64,000 bases of DNA from Microvirga flocculans ATCC BAA-817 (GTDB lineage Bacteria; Pseudomonadota; Alphaproteobacteria; Rhizobiales; Beijerinckiaceae): positions 1 to 64,000 of the forward strand of contig NZ_JAEA01000015.1 in assembly GCF_000518665.1 (NCBI RefSeq), written 5' to 3'. Shown piece by piece: positions 18,688 to 28,110 of the stretch. The notes beneath the pieces are model-generated. The model saw nothing but the letters and a program-made list of their open reading frames with translations. It was not told the DNA's origin and did not search any database. Numbering within the stretch: position 1 is the stretch's first letter; every line of letters begins with the position of its first letter. The translations under genes and the position numbers were made by a program.

Positions 18688-18761
18688 TATCCGCGCGACG
18701 CAAGAACCTGACAACCAGAACAGGGGCAACGATGCTGGGGGCACCTTGAAGGAGGTTCGCC

Positions 18762-19538
18762 ATGGGTCGTGTGCAAGACAAGGTTGCCATCGTGACCGGG
18801 GCCGCGCTGGGCCTCGGTGAGGCCTCGGCAGCGATGCTGGCCCGGGAGGGTGCGAAGGTCGTCGTTACCGATATCAGGGATGTGGAAGGCGAAGCTGTCG
18901 CGAAGAAGATCCGGGATGGGGGCGGAGAGGCGCTCTACCTTCATCACGACGTCGCCCAGGAAGCAGCGTGGGAGCAGGTCATGAAGAAGACGCTCTCCCG
19001 CTTCGGGCGGCTCGACATTCTGGTCAACAATGCCGGTGTCGTGCATTCCTGCGTCCCCGAGGAAGAGACGCTGGAGCGATGGCGCAGGCTGATGAGCATC
19101 AATCTCGACGGCGTCTTCCTCGGCACGAAGCACGCCATTCCCGCCATGCGGCAGAAGCAGCCGTCGGGAGGTTCGATCATCAACCTCTCCTCCATTGCCG
19201 GTCAGATCGGCATTCCCGACATCGGCGCCTATTGCGCATCGAAGGGAGGCGTGCGGCTCTACACCAAGTCGGTGGCGCTCCACTGCGCGAAGCAAGGATG
19301 GAACATCCGGGTGAACTCCATCCATCCCGGCTATATCTGGACGCCCATGGTGGAGCACTATCTGGCGGAGCACGGCGACGTGGAAGAAGGCCGCAAGGCC
19401 ACAGGCGCTCTCCACCCGCTCGGGCATGTGGGACAGCCGGACGATATCGCCTACGGCGTTCTCTATCTCGCCTCGGACGAGTCGAAATTCGTCACGGGCG
19501 CAGAGCTCGTGATCGACGGCGGCTATACGGCGCAGTGA
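18762..19538 (+). CDS. short-chain dehydrogenase/reductase
   Basis: A 258-residue classical SDR with the cofactor motif TGAALGLGEA, NNAG, catalytic Ser in NLSSIAG and YCASK. The acidic residue VVVTDI after beta 2 favours NAD over NADP. It resembles cyclohexanol- or 3-hydroxyacyl/steroid-type dehydrogenases, but the substrate cannot be assigned. An excellent ribosome site (AAGGAGG) precedes the ATG. It sits 74 bp after mutB and could be read with it. Confidence 0.88.
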   Translation: MGRVQDKVAIVTGAALGLGEASAAMLAREGAKVVVTDIRDVEGEAVAKKIRDGGGEALYLHHDVAQEAAWEQVMKKTLSRFGRLDILVNNAGVVHSCVPEEETLERWRRLMSINLDGVFLGTKHAIPAMRQKQPSGGSIINLSSIAGQIGIPDIGAYCASKGGVRLYTKSVALHCAKQGWNIRVNSIHPGYIWTPMVEHYLAEHGDVEEGRKATGALHPLGHVGQPDDIAYGVLYLASDESKFVTGAELVIDGGYTAQ

Positions 19539-19727
19539 ACGCTGAACGCTTGCAGGGCATGCGGCTCCCGATGGCAGCAGTTCCATTCGTCATCGGGCCG
19601 GCGCGGAACCGAGATGTGGCTGCACGATGCATGGCTCGCGCGGCAGGCACAGACAAACGTCCGAAGCTGACCAGGCAGGGTGAACCGCAGCCCTTGAGCG
19701 AGCAGCGCGCGATATCGGGCGAGGGCT

Positions 19728-20714
19728 CTAACCCTGTGCCCGCTCGATCGCGCGCTTGATCACCTGCTGCACTTCCTTGTTCGTCAGGAAGAGATCGTGG
19801 TTGATGATGCCGCCGCCGAATTCCGAGGCATCGGCCACGCGCACGCCCAGGGATTCCAGCCGCTCGCGATCGGCCGCGCCCGCGCGAACGATGCCGCCCG
19901 CGAGGCGGCTCGACACGGCGAGCGCGCGGTCGTTGGTGGAGCTGATGACCGTGATCTTCTTCGCATCCGGCCCCAGGCGCTCCAGGCCCCGCGCGAAAAG
20001 ATCGATGTCGATGTCGGGCGCCGCCAGCACCACTGCGCCGATGCGCTCCATGGCGCTCTCGCCGCCGGAGGCGCGCAGCATGCGCAGGGTTTCGAGCGTG
20101 AGAAGCGTTCCCATGCTGTGGGCCACGATGTGGATGCGTCCGCCGCTCGGCGTCCTGGCGATGGCGGTCAGCAGGTCCTCCAGCGCATCGCGCGACCACA
20201 TGGCGCTTTCGCGGTCGGCCACGTAGCTGAAGGTCGAGGCGGCGGAGGGCCAGGTGAAGAGGCCCGTCACGCCGGGAAACCTGATGCCTTCCGAGAGATC
20301 GATGGTCGAGGTGGCCGCCGTCTCGAAGCTTTCGCGATAGCCGTGGATATAGAGCAGCAGGTTGCGGCCGAAGGCCGCCTGGGCGAAGGCCTGGGCCGCG
20401 TTGCCGCGCTCCATGTTCTCGACCTTCGCGATGCTCCAGCCCCCCGCCGTGACCCGCCCGAGGAGGGAATCGGACGGCGGCGTGAGGCGCGCCTCCGCGA
20501 AGATCAGGTCCGGGGACCGCTCGCTGCTGAACCAGGGCTTCGCCGGCGGGTCGCCGACCGGCAGGCGCGTGGTCGCCACGAGAAGCTTCGGATCACGCTC
20601 CAGGCCGACGCGCGACGAGGCGGGGCTGACGAGCGCCGAATCCTCTCCCAGGCAGCCGGACAGGGCGAGGCTCGCAAGGCAGACAGCGGCAAGGCGGGAA
20701 ACGGTGGGGATCAT
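19728..20714 (-). CDS. alpha/beta hydrolase lipoprotein (DUF900 type)
   Basis: A 328-residue protein. The chosen start gives a lipoprotein signal peptide with lipobox LALSGC, so the mature protein would be tethered to a membrane. The hydrolase domain has LLLYIHGYRESFE for the oxyanion region and the nucleophile elbow AHSMGT, with a late GGGIINHDLF His. This is the DUF900 esterase group; its substrate is unknown. The open frame continues 119 codons upstream but that part overlaps the divergent DUF3750 gene and is not coding-like. Confidence 0.82.
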   Translation of the reverse strand: MIPTVSRLAAVCLASLALSGCLGEDSALVSPASSRVGLERDPKLLVATTRLPVGDPPAKPWFSSERSPDLIFAEARLTPPSDSLLGRVTAGGWSIAKVENMERGNAAQAFAQAAFGRNLLLYIHGYRESFETAATSTIDLSEGIRFPGVTGLFTWPSAASTFSYVADRESAMWSRDALEDLLTAIARTPSGGRIHIVAHSMGTLLTLETLRMLRASGGESAMERIGAVVLAAPDIDIDLFARGLERLGPDAKKITVISSTNDRALAVSSRLAGGIVRAGAADRERLESLGVRVADASEFGGGIINHDLFLTNKEVQQVIKRAIERAQG

Positions 20715-20898
20715 GAGGCCGGAGATTCGAGGAACGGACGAAAGAAGGATGACCCCGCTCTTTTCGCCTCGATCATGGCATGCGCAAGGCAAGTCTTGGC
20801 CTTGGCGGTGTCCGAGAAGCAGCAAGGTAAAGCAATGGTGAACGAGGAGGCCGGTGGGCCGCCTTGATGGCCGGGGAAGCGGCCCGTACCTTGCCTTC

Positions 20899-21657
20899 AT
20901 GCTCGCCGCCTTCGCCCGCATCCTTCTCGTCATTCTCGGCCTTTTTCTCCTCCCCCTGGGATCCCATGCCCTCTGGTGGGCCATGCGCGACGATGTCGCG
21001 CCGAGCTGGCGCGCCGCCGACTGGTCGAGCGCCGAACTCCTGCCCGCGGCCTCCGAAGCGCCCCAGGCCATGGTGGCGGTCTATGCGGCGCGGGTCGGCC
21101 GCTGGCGCGGCATCTTCGCCCACCACACCTGGATCGTCGTGAAGGAGGCCGGCGCGAGCCGGTACACGCGCTACGACAAGGTCGGCTGGGGCAGCCCGGT
21201 GCGGACCAACGGCTGGGCGCCGGACGGGCGCTGGTTCGGCAATGCGCCGCAGCCCGTCGTCGTGATCGAAGGCGCGGAGGCGGAGCGGCTGATTCCGCAG
21301 ATCCGGCAGGCGGTGGCGAGCTATCCCTACCAGACCCTTGGGGCCTACAACGCATGGCCCGGCCCGAACTCCAACACCTTCGTGGCCCATGTGATGCGCT
21401 CCGTTCCCGAACTCGGCGCGGCCCTTCCGCCCACGGCTCTCGGCAAGGACTGGCAGCCCTGGCGGGAGATCGTGGGCTTTACCCCGAGCCGCACCGGCAT
21501 CCAGATTTCGCTGGGCGGCTATGCCGGTCTCGCACTCGGCTGGGTGGAAGGCATCGAGATCGACTTCATGGGCCTCGTGGCGGGAATCGACATCCGCCGC
21601 CCTGCCTTGAAAATTCCTGCCTGGGGACGAATCGGCGTGGACGCGATCACGTGGTGA
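20899..21657 (+). CDS. DUF3750 family protein
   Basis: A 252-residue protein of the DUF3750 family, with an N-terminal membrane segment (about residues 2-24) and conserved features HHTWIV, RYDKVGWG, YPYQTLGAYNAWPGPNSNTF and PPTALGKDW. The last two resemble a papain-like/LRAT-type hydrolase core (His then Asn/Cys-site segments) but no activity is proven. The ATG at 20899 is chosen because it begins the hydrophobic segment; a GTG at 20854 would add 15 polar residues. It ends 31 bp before meaB. Confidence 0.8.
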   Translation: MLAAFARILLVILGLFLLPLGSHALWWAMRDDVAPSWRAADWSSAELLPAASEAPQAMVAVYAARVGRWRGIFAHHTWIVVKEAGASRYTRYDKVGWGSPVRTNGWAPDGRWFGNAPQPVVVIEGAEAERLIPQIRQAVASYPYQTLGAYNAWPGPNSNTFVAHVMRSVPELGAALPPTALGKDWQPWREIVGFTPSRTGIQISLGGYAGLALGWVEGIEIDFMGLVAGIDIRRPALKIPAWGRIGVDAITW

Positions 21658-21688
21658 AAGCCGAGGCCGGATGCGCTAAACCTGTCCC

Positions 21689-22672
21689 ATGATCGGGGGC
21701 TCTGCAAAAACGGCCGTGACGGCGGAGATGGTTGCATCGGGCGATCGCGCCGCGCTGGCGCGCGCCATCACGCTCATGGAATCGCGACGGCCCGATCACC
21801 GCGAGGCGGCGCGCGTCCTCCTCCAGGCGCTCATGTCCCGCACCGGCCATGCGGTGCGCATCGGCATCACCGGCGTTCCAGGCGTGGGCAAGTCCACCAC
21901 CATCGACACCCTGGGCTCCATGCTCACCGAGAAGGGGCACAAGGTGGCGGTGCTCGCGGTAGACCCCTCCTCCACCCGCACCGGCGGCGCGATTCTCGGC
22001 GACAAGACGCGGATGGCGCGTCTCGCGACCGATGCCAACGCCTTCATCCGCCCGTCGCCCTCCTCCGGGACCCTCGGCGGCGTCGCCGCGAAAACCCGCG
22101 AGACGATGCTGCTCTGCGAGGCCGCCGGTTTCGACGTCATCCTGGTGGAGACGGTCGGCGTCGGGCAATCGGAAACGGCGGTCGCGGACCTCACCGACTT
22201 CTTCCTCGTCCTCATGCTGCCGGGCGCGGGCGACGAGCTGCAGGGCATCAAGAAGGGCATTCTCGAGCTTGCCGACCTGATCGCCGTCAACAAGGCGGAC
22301 GATGCGGGGACGAAGGCCAAGGCCGCCGCGGCGGAATACAAGGCGGCCCTGCACATCCTGGCGCCCGCCTCGCCGACCTGGACGCCGCCCGTGCTGACGA
22401 TCTCAGGCCTGACCGGCCAGGGGCTGGACGAGCTCTGGACCAAGGTGCTCGACCACCGCAAGCGCCTGGAAGCGACGGGAGAGCTTGCCGCCAAGCGGCG
22501 GGCGCAGGACACGAAATGGATGTGGGCCCTCGTCCACGAGCGCCTGCATGAGCGGCTCACCCACGACCCCGCCCTGCGTCAACGTGTCCCGGAAATCGAG
22601 AAGGCCATCGCCGAGGGCACCCTCGCGCCGAATGCCGGGGCCAGCGAGATCGTGAGGCTCCTGGGGATTTGA
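21689..22672 (+). CDS. meaB: methylmalonyl-CoA mutase-associated GTPase MeaB
   Basis: A 327-residue G3E GTPase. Walker A GVPGVGKST lies at residues 62-70, VDPSSTRTGGAILGDKTRM forms the switch region, and VETVGVGQSE and NKADD are present. MeaB guards the mutase by gating cobalamin loading and removing damaged cofactor. It shares the region with mutAB but is separated from it by an SDR, the minus-strand hydrolase and a DUF3750 gene, so it is not in a simple operon with them. Confidence 0.95.
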   Translation: MIGGSAKTAVTAEMVASGDRAALARAITLMESRRPDHREAARVLLQALMSRTGHAVRIGITGVPGVGKSTTIDTLGSMLTEKGHKVAVLAVDPSSTRTGGAILGDKTRMARLATDANAFIRPSPSSGTLGGVAAKTRETMLLCEAAGFDVILVETVGVGQSETAVADLTDFFLVLMLPGAGDELQGIKKGILELADLIAVNKADDAGTKAKAAAAEYKAALHILAPASPTWTPPVLTISGLTGQGLDELWTKVLDHRKRLEATGELAAKRRAQDTKWMWALVHERLHERLTHDPALRQRVPEIEKAIAEGTLAPNAGASEIVRLLGI

Positions 22673-22776
22673 CGGGCAGGACCGGCGGCCTATCCGGAAT
22701 TGCACCTGATCCCGGCCACGAAAACCGCTTCAATCCGGAAAGACGCTCCAGCTCTCCGGAACGAACGGATCGCGCC

Positions 22777-23568
22777 GTGATCGACAGACTGCATCAACAG
22801 CCCCTTCTGCTGGGCGCCGTGATCGTCTGCCTGATCTTCGTGGTGCCGACCCTGATCGGCTCGCTCCTGCTGCAGCCTGCCGTCGGGCGCCTGCTGCGCG
22901 GGGAGAGAGATCCGAACCCCGTGGTCGGCCTGCTCCTGAACGTCTATTCGCTCTATTACGGCGTCCTGCTGGCCCTTCTCTCCATTGCGGTGTTCGAGAA
23001 CTACAACAGGGCCCAGGACGCGGTCGGTCGCGAAGCCTCGAGCGCGGTCGCCCTCTATCGCATCTTCAGCGGCTATCCGGAGCCTGCCCGTACATCTCTT
23101 TCGTATCTGCTCCGCCAATACCTTGACGAAGAGACCGGGCCGGGCTGGGCGTTTCAGCGGGACGGCCGGATCTCGATGCGGGGCGCCCAGCTCGTCGACC
23201 GGCTGAGCCGCGAGCTCCTGGGTTTCAGGCCCGATCCGAATGCGGGCGAAAGCCCGATCCATAGCGCGGCGCTTCAGACATTCGACGAATTCATCGAACA
23301 GCGGCGCCTGCGCCTCCAGGCCGCCGGGACCCGTGTGCCGCGGGTGATATGGTCCATCGTCCTCGTCGGCGCAGCCCTCAACGTCCTCATCCTGTGGCTC
23401 TTCGACCTGCGAAGAACCACCCACCTGATCCTCGGCGGCGTGCTGATGACCTATATCGGCCTCGTCATCTACATGGTCGGCGTGCTCGACCGGCCGTTCC
23501 ACGGCGCCCATGGGCTGAAGCCCGGCGATCTCATCCAGGCCCGGCAGCAGATGACCCCGCTGCGGTAA
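22777..23568 (+). CDS. DUF4239 (bestrophin-like) membrane protein
   Basis: A 263-residue membrane protein with hydrophobic segments at about residues 10-32, 45-70, 187-210 and 218-240, and a soluble middle part (FENYNRAQDAVGREASSAVALYR). That segment and the layout match the DUF4239 bestrophin-like family, function unknown. The start is uncertain: I prefer the GTG at 22777, while the frame is open back to a TTG at 22669 that overlaps the end of meaB. Confidence 0.75.
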   Translation: MIDRLHQQPLLLGAVIVCLIFVVPTLIGSLLLQPAVGRLLRGERDPNPVVGLLLNVYSLYYGVLLALLSIAVFENYNRAQDAVGREASSAVALYRIFSGYPEPARTSLSYLLRQYLDEETGPGWAFQRDGRISMRGAQLVDRLSRELLGFRPDPNAGESPIHSAALQTFDEFIEQRRLRLQAAGTRVPRVIWSIVLVGAALNVLILWLFDLRRTTHLILGGVLMTYIGLVIYMVGVLDRPFHGAHGLKPGDLIQARQQMTPLR

Positions 23569-23575
23569 AGCCGTT

Positions 23576-24589
23576 TCAGGCGCCCCCGGCAATCTCCGGG
23601 GTCAGGCGGATCTGCCCCACCTCGATCCCGTTCCAGTTCTTGAAAACGGGCTGGGCCAGGGCCTCGACGGCCTTGCGCTCGTCATGGCTCAGGTCGAGGA
23701 ACCGCAGGACGAGCCCGGCCATCATGGCCTCGGCCGCACGGGCATTGCCGTCGTCAGCCTTCAGGGCGACCCCATAGCCGAGTTCGGGGAAGGAAGCGCA
23801 ATAGACGCCCTCCGCGCCCACCTTCACGAAGGCGCGCTCGCCGAGATAGCCCATCAGATTCGTATCGAACCGGCCGGTGCCGGCGACCATGAAGGGATGG
23901 CGCGCAACGGCCTTGCGAATGCGCGCAGCCGCGGCCTTCCCGTCGCCCGGCAGGCCGATCCCGGTGCCGAAGCGGGCGAAGCCGAAGGCGAGCGACGGAA
24001 GCTTGACCGCGTAAGTCGGAATGGAGCAGCCGTCGATGCCGCTCTTGTCGATGGAGTGGCAGGCTCCGGTGATCTCTTCGAGGGTCTCGCGCACCATGCG
24101 CTGCACCGGATGATCCGCCCCCACATAGCCCTTGGGGCTCTGGCCCTGGCCGCAGGCGAGGCAGATGAAGCCCGCGTGCTTGCCCGAGCAGTTGTTGTGG
24201 AGGGCGCTCGGGGTCTTTCCCGACGCAGCCAGGGCGCGGTTCGCCGATTCGCCCATCGGCCAGTGCACGCCGCATTCGAGGCAGCCGACATCCTGACCGG
24301 CCTTGGCGAGCATGGCCTGGGCTACGGCCACATGCTCCGGCTCTCCCGAATGCGAGGCGCAGGCGAGCGCGATCTCCTCATCGGTCAGGCCGTATTTGTC
24401 CGCGATTCCGCTCTCGACCAGCGGCATGGCCTGGAGGGCCTTGACGGCGGAGCGCGGAAAAACGCGCCGATCCACGTCTCCGATCGATAGAACCGTGGCG
24501 CCCTCCGCGTCGACCACCGAGATGCTGCCCCGGTGGCGCGACTCGACCAGATTTCCGCGCATGACCTCGACAAGGAAAGGATTGTCCAT
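23576..24589 (-). CDS. L-asparaginase, Rhizobium etli type (PF06089)
   Basis: A 337-residue member of the Rhizobium etli-type asparaginase family, unrelated to the E. coli enzymes. The Ser47/Lys50 pair in FPRSAVKALQ matches the catalytic Ser-x-x-Lys described for the R. etli enzyme, and the Cys/Lys of NNCSGKHAGF with the Cys of DGCSIPTY match its zinc site. It hydrolyses asparagine to aspartate and ammonia. The start giving MDNPFLVEVMRG is natural; an ATG 13 codons upstream is also open. Confidence 0.92.
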   Translation of the reverse strand: MDNPFLVEVMRGNLVESRHRGSISVVDAEGATVLSIGDVDRRVFPRSAVKALQAMPLVESGIADKYGLTDEEIALACASHSGEPEHVAVAQAMLAKAGQDVGCLECGVHWPMGESANRALAASGKTPSALHNNCSGKHAGFICLACGQGQSPKGYVGADHPVQRMVRETLEEITGACHSIDKSGIDGCSIPTYAVKLPSLAFGFARFGTGIGLPGDGKAAAARIRKAVARHPFMVAGTGRFDTNLMGYLGERAFVKVGAEGVYCASFPELGYGVALKADDGNARAAEAMMAGLVLRFLDLSHDERKAVEALAQPVFKNWNGIEVGQIRLTPEIAGGA

Positions 24590-24758
24590 CAATGCCCCGT
24601 TTGAAAAGCGGCGGTGTTGTGGAGGCACTCCATCCCAATGTCAAAGGGGGCATTGTTGCAAAACGCAGAAAATGCAACCCGAAAACACCTCTCGCCATGG
24701 CTTGCGATGCGGCTCGGCTCCCCCTAAACCCAGGATCCGAACAAAAGGGGAGCCCCTG

Positions 24759-26063
24759 ATGCGGGTAGCGATGATTGGCTCGGGCTATGTAGGGCTTGTG
24801 TCCGGGGCGTGCTTTGCGGATTTCGGGCACGAGGTATGCTGCGTCGACAAGGACCCGTCCAAGATCGCGGCGCTCAACCGGGGCGAGATCCCGATCTTCG
24901 AGCCCGGTCTGGCCGAGCTTGTCGCCAAGAACGTGCGGGAGGGCCGGCTGAGCTTCACCACGGAACTAGCGCCGGCGGTCCGGGCGGCCGAGGCGGTGTT
25001 CATCGCGGTGGGCACCCCCTCGCGGCGCGGCGACGGCCATGCCGACCTCTCCTACGTCTACCAGGCCGCCCGCGACATCGCGGCGGCGATCGAGGGCTAT
25101 ACGGTGGTGGTGACCAAGTCGACCGTGCCGGTGGGCACCGGCGACGAGGTCGAGCGGATCATCCGGGAGGCCCGCCCCGACGCGGAGGTGGCCGTGGTCT
25201 CGAACCCGGAATTCCTGCGCGAGGGCGCGGCGATCGCCGACTTCAAGCGCCCGGACCGCATCGTCATCGGCACCGAGGACGAGCGCGCCAAGGCGGTGAT
25301 GAGCGATCTCTACCGCCCGCTCTACCTGAACCAGGCGCCGGTGCTGGCGATGTCGCGGCGCACGGCGGAGCTGACGAAATACGCGGCCAACGCCTTTCTG
25401 GCCACCAAGATCACCTTCATCAACGAGATCGCGGACCTGTGCGAGCAGGTGGGCGCCAACGTGCAGGACGTGGCGCGCGGCATCGGGCTCGACAACCGCA
25501 TCGGGGCGAAGTTCCTGCATGCCGGTCCGGGCTATGGCGGCTCGTGCTTTCCGAAGGATACGCTCGCGCTGATCAAGACCGCGCAGGATCACGGGGCGCC
25601 GATGCGGATCGTGGAGACGGTGGCGGCGGTCAACAGCCAGCGCAAGCGGGCGATGGGACGCAAGGTGATTGCGGCCTGCGGCGGCTCGGTGCGGGGCAAG
25701 ACCGTGGCGGTTCTGGGGCTGACCTTCAAGCCGAACACCGACGACATGCGCGACGCGCCTTCAATCGACGTGATCGCGGCGCTGCAGGATGCGGGGGCGC
25801 GGATCCGGGCCTTCGACCCGGAGGGGATGGCGGCGGCGCGCGCGGTGCTGACGGACGTGGACTACGCCCGGGACCCCTATGACTGCGCCCGCGGGGCGGA
25901 TGCCCTGGTGCTGGTGACGGAATGGGACCTGTTCCGGGCGCTCGACCTGCCGCGCCTGAAGGCGGCGCTGAACGCCCCGGTGGTGGTCGACCTGCGCAAC
26001 GTCTACCGCCCCGACGACATGAAACGCCACGGCTTCACATACCTCAGCATCGGGCGCGCCTGA
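24759..26063 (+). CDS. ugd: UDP-glucose 6-dehydrogenase
   Basis: A 434-residue enzyme that oxidises UDP-glucose to UDP-glucuronate for surface polysaccharides. The NAD-binding GSGYVG starts at residue 8. The middle shows STVPVGTG and NPEFLREG, and the catalytic Cys lies in GPGYGGSCFPKD. The start is fixed by AAGGGGAG just upstream; the frame is open much further back but over the divergent asparaginase gene. The local sequence is noticeably richer in G+C than its neighbours. It may feed the glycan locus at 30-36 kb, though they are not adjacent. Confidence 0.95.
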   Translation: MRVAMIGSGYVGLVSGACFADFGHEVCCVDKDPSKIAALNRGEIPIFEPGLAELVAKNVREGRLSFTTELAPAVRAAEAVFIAVGTPSRRGDGHADLSYVYQAARDIAAAIEGYTVVVTKSTVPVGTGDEVERIIREARPDAEVAVVSNPEFLREGAAIADFKRPDRIVIGTEDERAKAVMSDLYRPLYLNQAPVLAMSRRTAELTKYAANAFLATKITFINEIADLCEQVGANVQDVARGIGLDNRIGAKFLHAGPGYGGSCFPKDTLALIKTAQDHGAPMRIVETVAAVNSQRKRAMGRKVIAACGGSVRGKTVAVLGLTFKPNTDDMRDAPSIDVIAALQDAGARIRAFDPEGMAAARAVLTDVDYARDPYDCARGADALVLVTEWDLFRALDLPRLKAALNAPVVVDLRNVYRPDDMKRHGFTYLSIGRA

Positions 26064-26071
26064 ACTCCCGC

Positions 26072-26097
26072 GCGGAGCGGCTTGCGCGCCGCTCCGC
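26072..26097 (+). terminator. hairpin after ugd
   Basis: A 9-bp inverted repeat (GCGGAGCGG / CCGCTCCGC, loop CTTGCGCG) begins 8 bp after the ugd stop. It lacks a T run, so it is only a possible terminator. Confidence 0.5.
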
Positions 26098-26159
26098 CGG
26101 GTGCCATGAGATAGATCCACCGCGAGACAGCCACCTTGAAATAGCCCTTGGAGCGATCC

Positions 26160-26396
26160 ATGCAGACCTTCTTTGTCGAGATCAAATGCAAGCTCGGCAA
26201 AACCTATGCCGTCGCAAACGCTCTCGCGGACCGGGAAATCGCATCCGAGATCTACTCGACGGCGGGCAACTACGACATCCTGGCCAAGTTTCACGTGGAT
26301 GACGGGGTCGATATCGGGCATTTCATCGCCGAGAACGTGCAGGTCATCCCCGACATCGCCGACACGCACACGATCATCACCTTCAAGGCGTTCTGA
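26160..26396 (+). CDS. stand-alone Lrp/AsnC effector-binding (RAM) domain protein
   Basis: A 78-residue protein consisting only of the alpha/beta effector-binding domain of Lrp/AsnC regulators (TFFVEIKCKLGKTYAVANAL, IYSTAGNYDILAKFHVDD, VIPDIADTHTIITF). The DNA-binding half is absent. Such stand-alone domains bind amino acids and oligomerise, sometimes modulating full-length regulators. GGAG lies before the chosen ATG. It ends 12 bp before a convergent gene. Confidence 0.88.
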   Translation: MQTFFVEIKCKLGKTYAVANALADREIASEIYSTAGNYDILAKFHVDDGVDIGHFIAENVQVIPDIADTHTIITFKAF

Positions 26397-26408
26397 CCTT
26401 CGGCCTGA

Positions 26409-27491
26409 TCACTGCACCAGAGCGCTGGCCTCGGCCGTCCTCTCGGCCTGACGGGCGATCTCGGCGAGATAGGGCCCGATGCCCTCGTAGCGGTCGAGGC
26501 GGCGGACGATCTTGGAGTCGATCTTGTTGTAGAGCTCAGCGACACTCACGGGACGGCGCTTGCGGCCCTTGCCTTCCATGAAGAGCCCCGCATTGGCGCG
26601 GGCCGCCTTCGGGAAGAGCTTGGAGGCCTTCATGTTCGGGTCCTGATCCAGGACCTCGAGGAAGCGCACGGCGGCGGATGCGCCCAGGAAATGCGCGAGG
26701 TAGAGTTCGGCCTCGGCGAGCTCCCGCTCTCCCTGCGCCTGGAGCGCCCGCTCCACGTCCTTGATCAGTTCCCCGGCCATGAGGGCCGAGAAATAGGGAT
26801 CCGTGCGCAGGTTCATGATCCAGGCCCGGTCCTTGTCGCTCACCACGGGATCGCCGTCGACGATCCTGATGGCCTCGGCCGCTGCCGTGAAACCGTAATC
26901 CGCGGCGTGGAGCTGGACGATCTCGAGCCAGGTCCGGTCGATGAACTGGAACAGCCCTTCGGCGGAGGAGGTCGGCGCCCTGGCCTCGGGCGAAAGGCTC
27001 GATTCCACATCGGCCAGGGTCATCATGTAGACCGGGTCGACGCCCGTCACATGAGCGGCCTTGAGGATGGAATGCACCAGCCAGCGCGGCACATTGCGTC
27101 CATTGAAGGGGATCAGCTCGTCCGGGTCTCCGGCGGCCTCGTCCAGCACCTCCTGGTGTGCCGGCTTGGCGGGCTGGGGCTTCGTACGGATGAAGGCGCC
27201 GTCCAGGATTTCACGGAAAAGTTCCGGGTTCTTCGCCAGGGCCGGGGTGAAACCGACGGAAGCGGTCGCCAGGGAGCCGGCGATGTCCTGCCGCAGCGGA
27301 GGAGCGGCCAGGGGTCTCGCCATCAGGGCGCTCGGGAGGGTGGCCACGGCAGCCGGCCCGGCTGCGATTCCCTGAAGTCCGATGACCAGGCCCGCGGTCA
27401 GGGCAAGGCGGAGAGGGCGGCGGCTTCCGGTTTTGCGCGTGTTCGCAACAGGTTGCGGAACTGCGCAGAGCAGGTTTCTCGCGTTACTCAT
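26409..27491 (-). CDS. lytic transglycosylase-like protein
   Basis: A 360-residue exported protein with an N-terminal hydrophobic segment (about residues 26-50). An SLT-type domain begins near residue 145; the catalytic Glu lies in ADVESSLSPEARA, followed by SAEGLFQFIDRTW, which corresponds to the GLMQ block. It probably cleaves peptidoglycan in the periplasm. The frame opens with GTG two codons before the ATG used here; neither has a strong ribosome site. Confidence 0.82.
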   Translation of the reverse strand: MSNARNLLCAVPQPVANTRKTGSRRPLRLALTAGLVIGLQGIAAGPAAVATLPSALMARPLAAPPLRQDIAGSLATASVGFTPALAKNPELFREILDGAFIRTKPQPAKPAHQEVLDEAAGDPDELIPFNGRNVPRWLVHSILKAAHVTGVDPVYMMTLADVESSLSPEARAPTSSAEGLFQFIDRTWLEIVQLHAADYGFTAAAEAIRIVDGDPVVSDKDRAWIMNLRTDPYFSALMAGELIKDVERALQAQGERELAEAELYLAHFLGASAAVRFLEVLDQDPNMKASKLFPKAARANAGLFMEGKGRKRRPVSVAELYNKIDSKIVRRLDRYEGIGPYLAEIARQAERTAEASALVQ

Positions 27492-27663
27492 CGTCACTTA
27501 TCCCGCACGGCCCGAACCTGACGGACGGGCCTTCCCTTGTGTCATTCTGAGACAAGGGTTGACGGGAAGATGTGTCGACAATCGGTCAGCTTGGCCATAA
27601 AAGGCACATTTTTAACGGCGCTACCGCCTTTTTCCCCCGGATAACCGCGTTTTTTACTGCATT

Positions 27664-28110
27664 TCACGCCGAGGATTGTGCGACGAGCTGCGCATTCGTC
27701 CGCTCGAGGCGTTTGGCCAATTCCCGCATGATCGCCAGGGACATCTGGGGAAATTGCGCCAGGAGCTCGAGAAAGACCCGCTTGTCGATCCGCAGGGCCG
27801 TGGTCGGCTCCGTGGCCATGATCGTCGCGGAGCGGGGCGTGTCCGAGAGAATGCCCATCTCCCCGACGAGAGCGCTGCTGCCCAGCTCGGCCACCTGGAT
27901 GTCCCCGCCGGGGGTATGGAGGAGGACGCTCGCCCGCCCATCGAGGATCACATAGGCGGCGTCGGAGGGGTCTCCCTGCGAGAAGAAGCGCTGCCCACCG
28001 GCGAACTGCACCCGCTCGCTCGTGAAGGCGAGCAGCTTCAGACGGGCCGGATCCACGTCCCTGAACATGGGGACCTGTCGCAAGGACTGAACCTCCGTCT
28101 CAAGGGTCAT
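27664..28110 (-). CDS. cyclic-nucleotide-binding (Crp-like sensor) domain protein
   Basis: A 148-residue protein that is only a cNMP-binding domain. It has FFSQGDPSDAAYVILDGRASVLL and the phosphate-binding-cassette region VGEMGILSDTPRSATIMA, with no DNA-binding helix-turn-helix. The start overlaps the stop of the ABC protein by 4 bp (ATGA), so translation is coupled. This suggests that it works with or regulates the ABC protein; that is inference. Confidence 0.85.
   Translation of the reverse strand: MTLETEVQSLRQVPMFRDVDPARLKLLAFTSERVQFAGGQRFFSQGDPSDAAYVILDGRASVLLHTPGGDIQVAELGSSALVGEMGILSDTPRSATIMATEPTTALRIDKRVFLELLAQFPQMSLAIMRELAKRLERTNAQLVAQSSA

Noticed and set aside
16501-18744. 747-codon minus-strand frame antisense to mutB
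   Set aside because: It covers a certain gene and has no recognisable domain or ribosome site.
22741-22800. Possible EcfG promoter before the DUF4239 gene (GGAAC at about 22758)
   Set aside because: No CGTT occurs 16-17 bp downstream, and the element would lie too close to the start codon.
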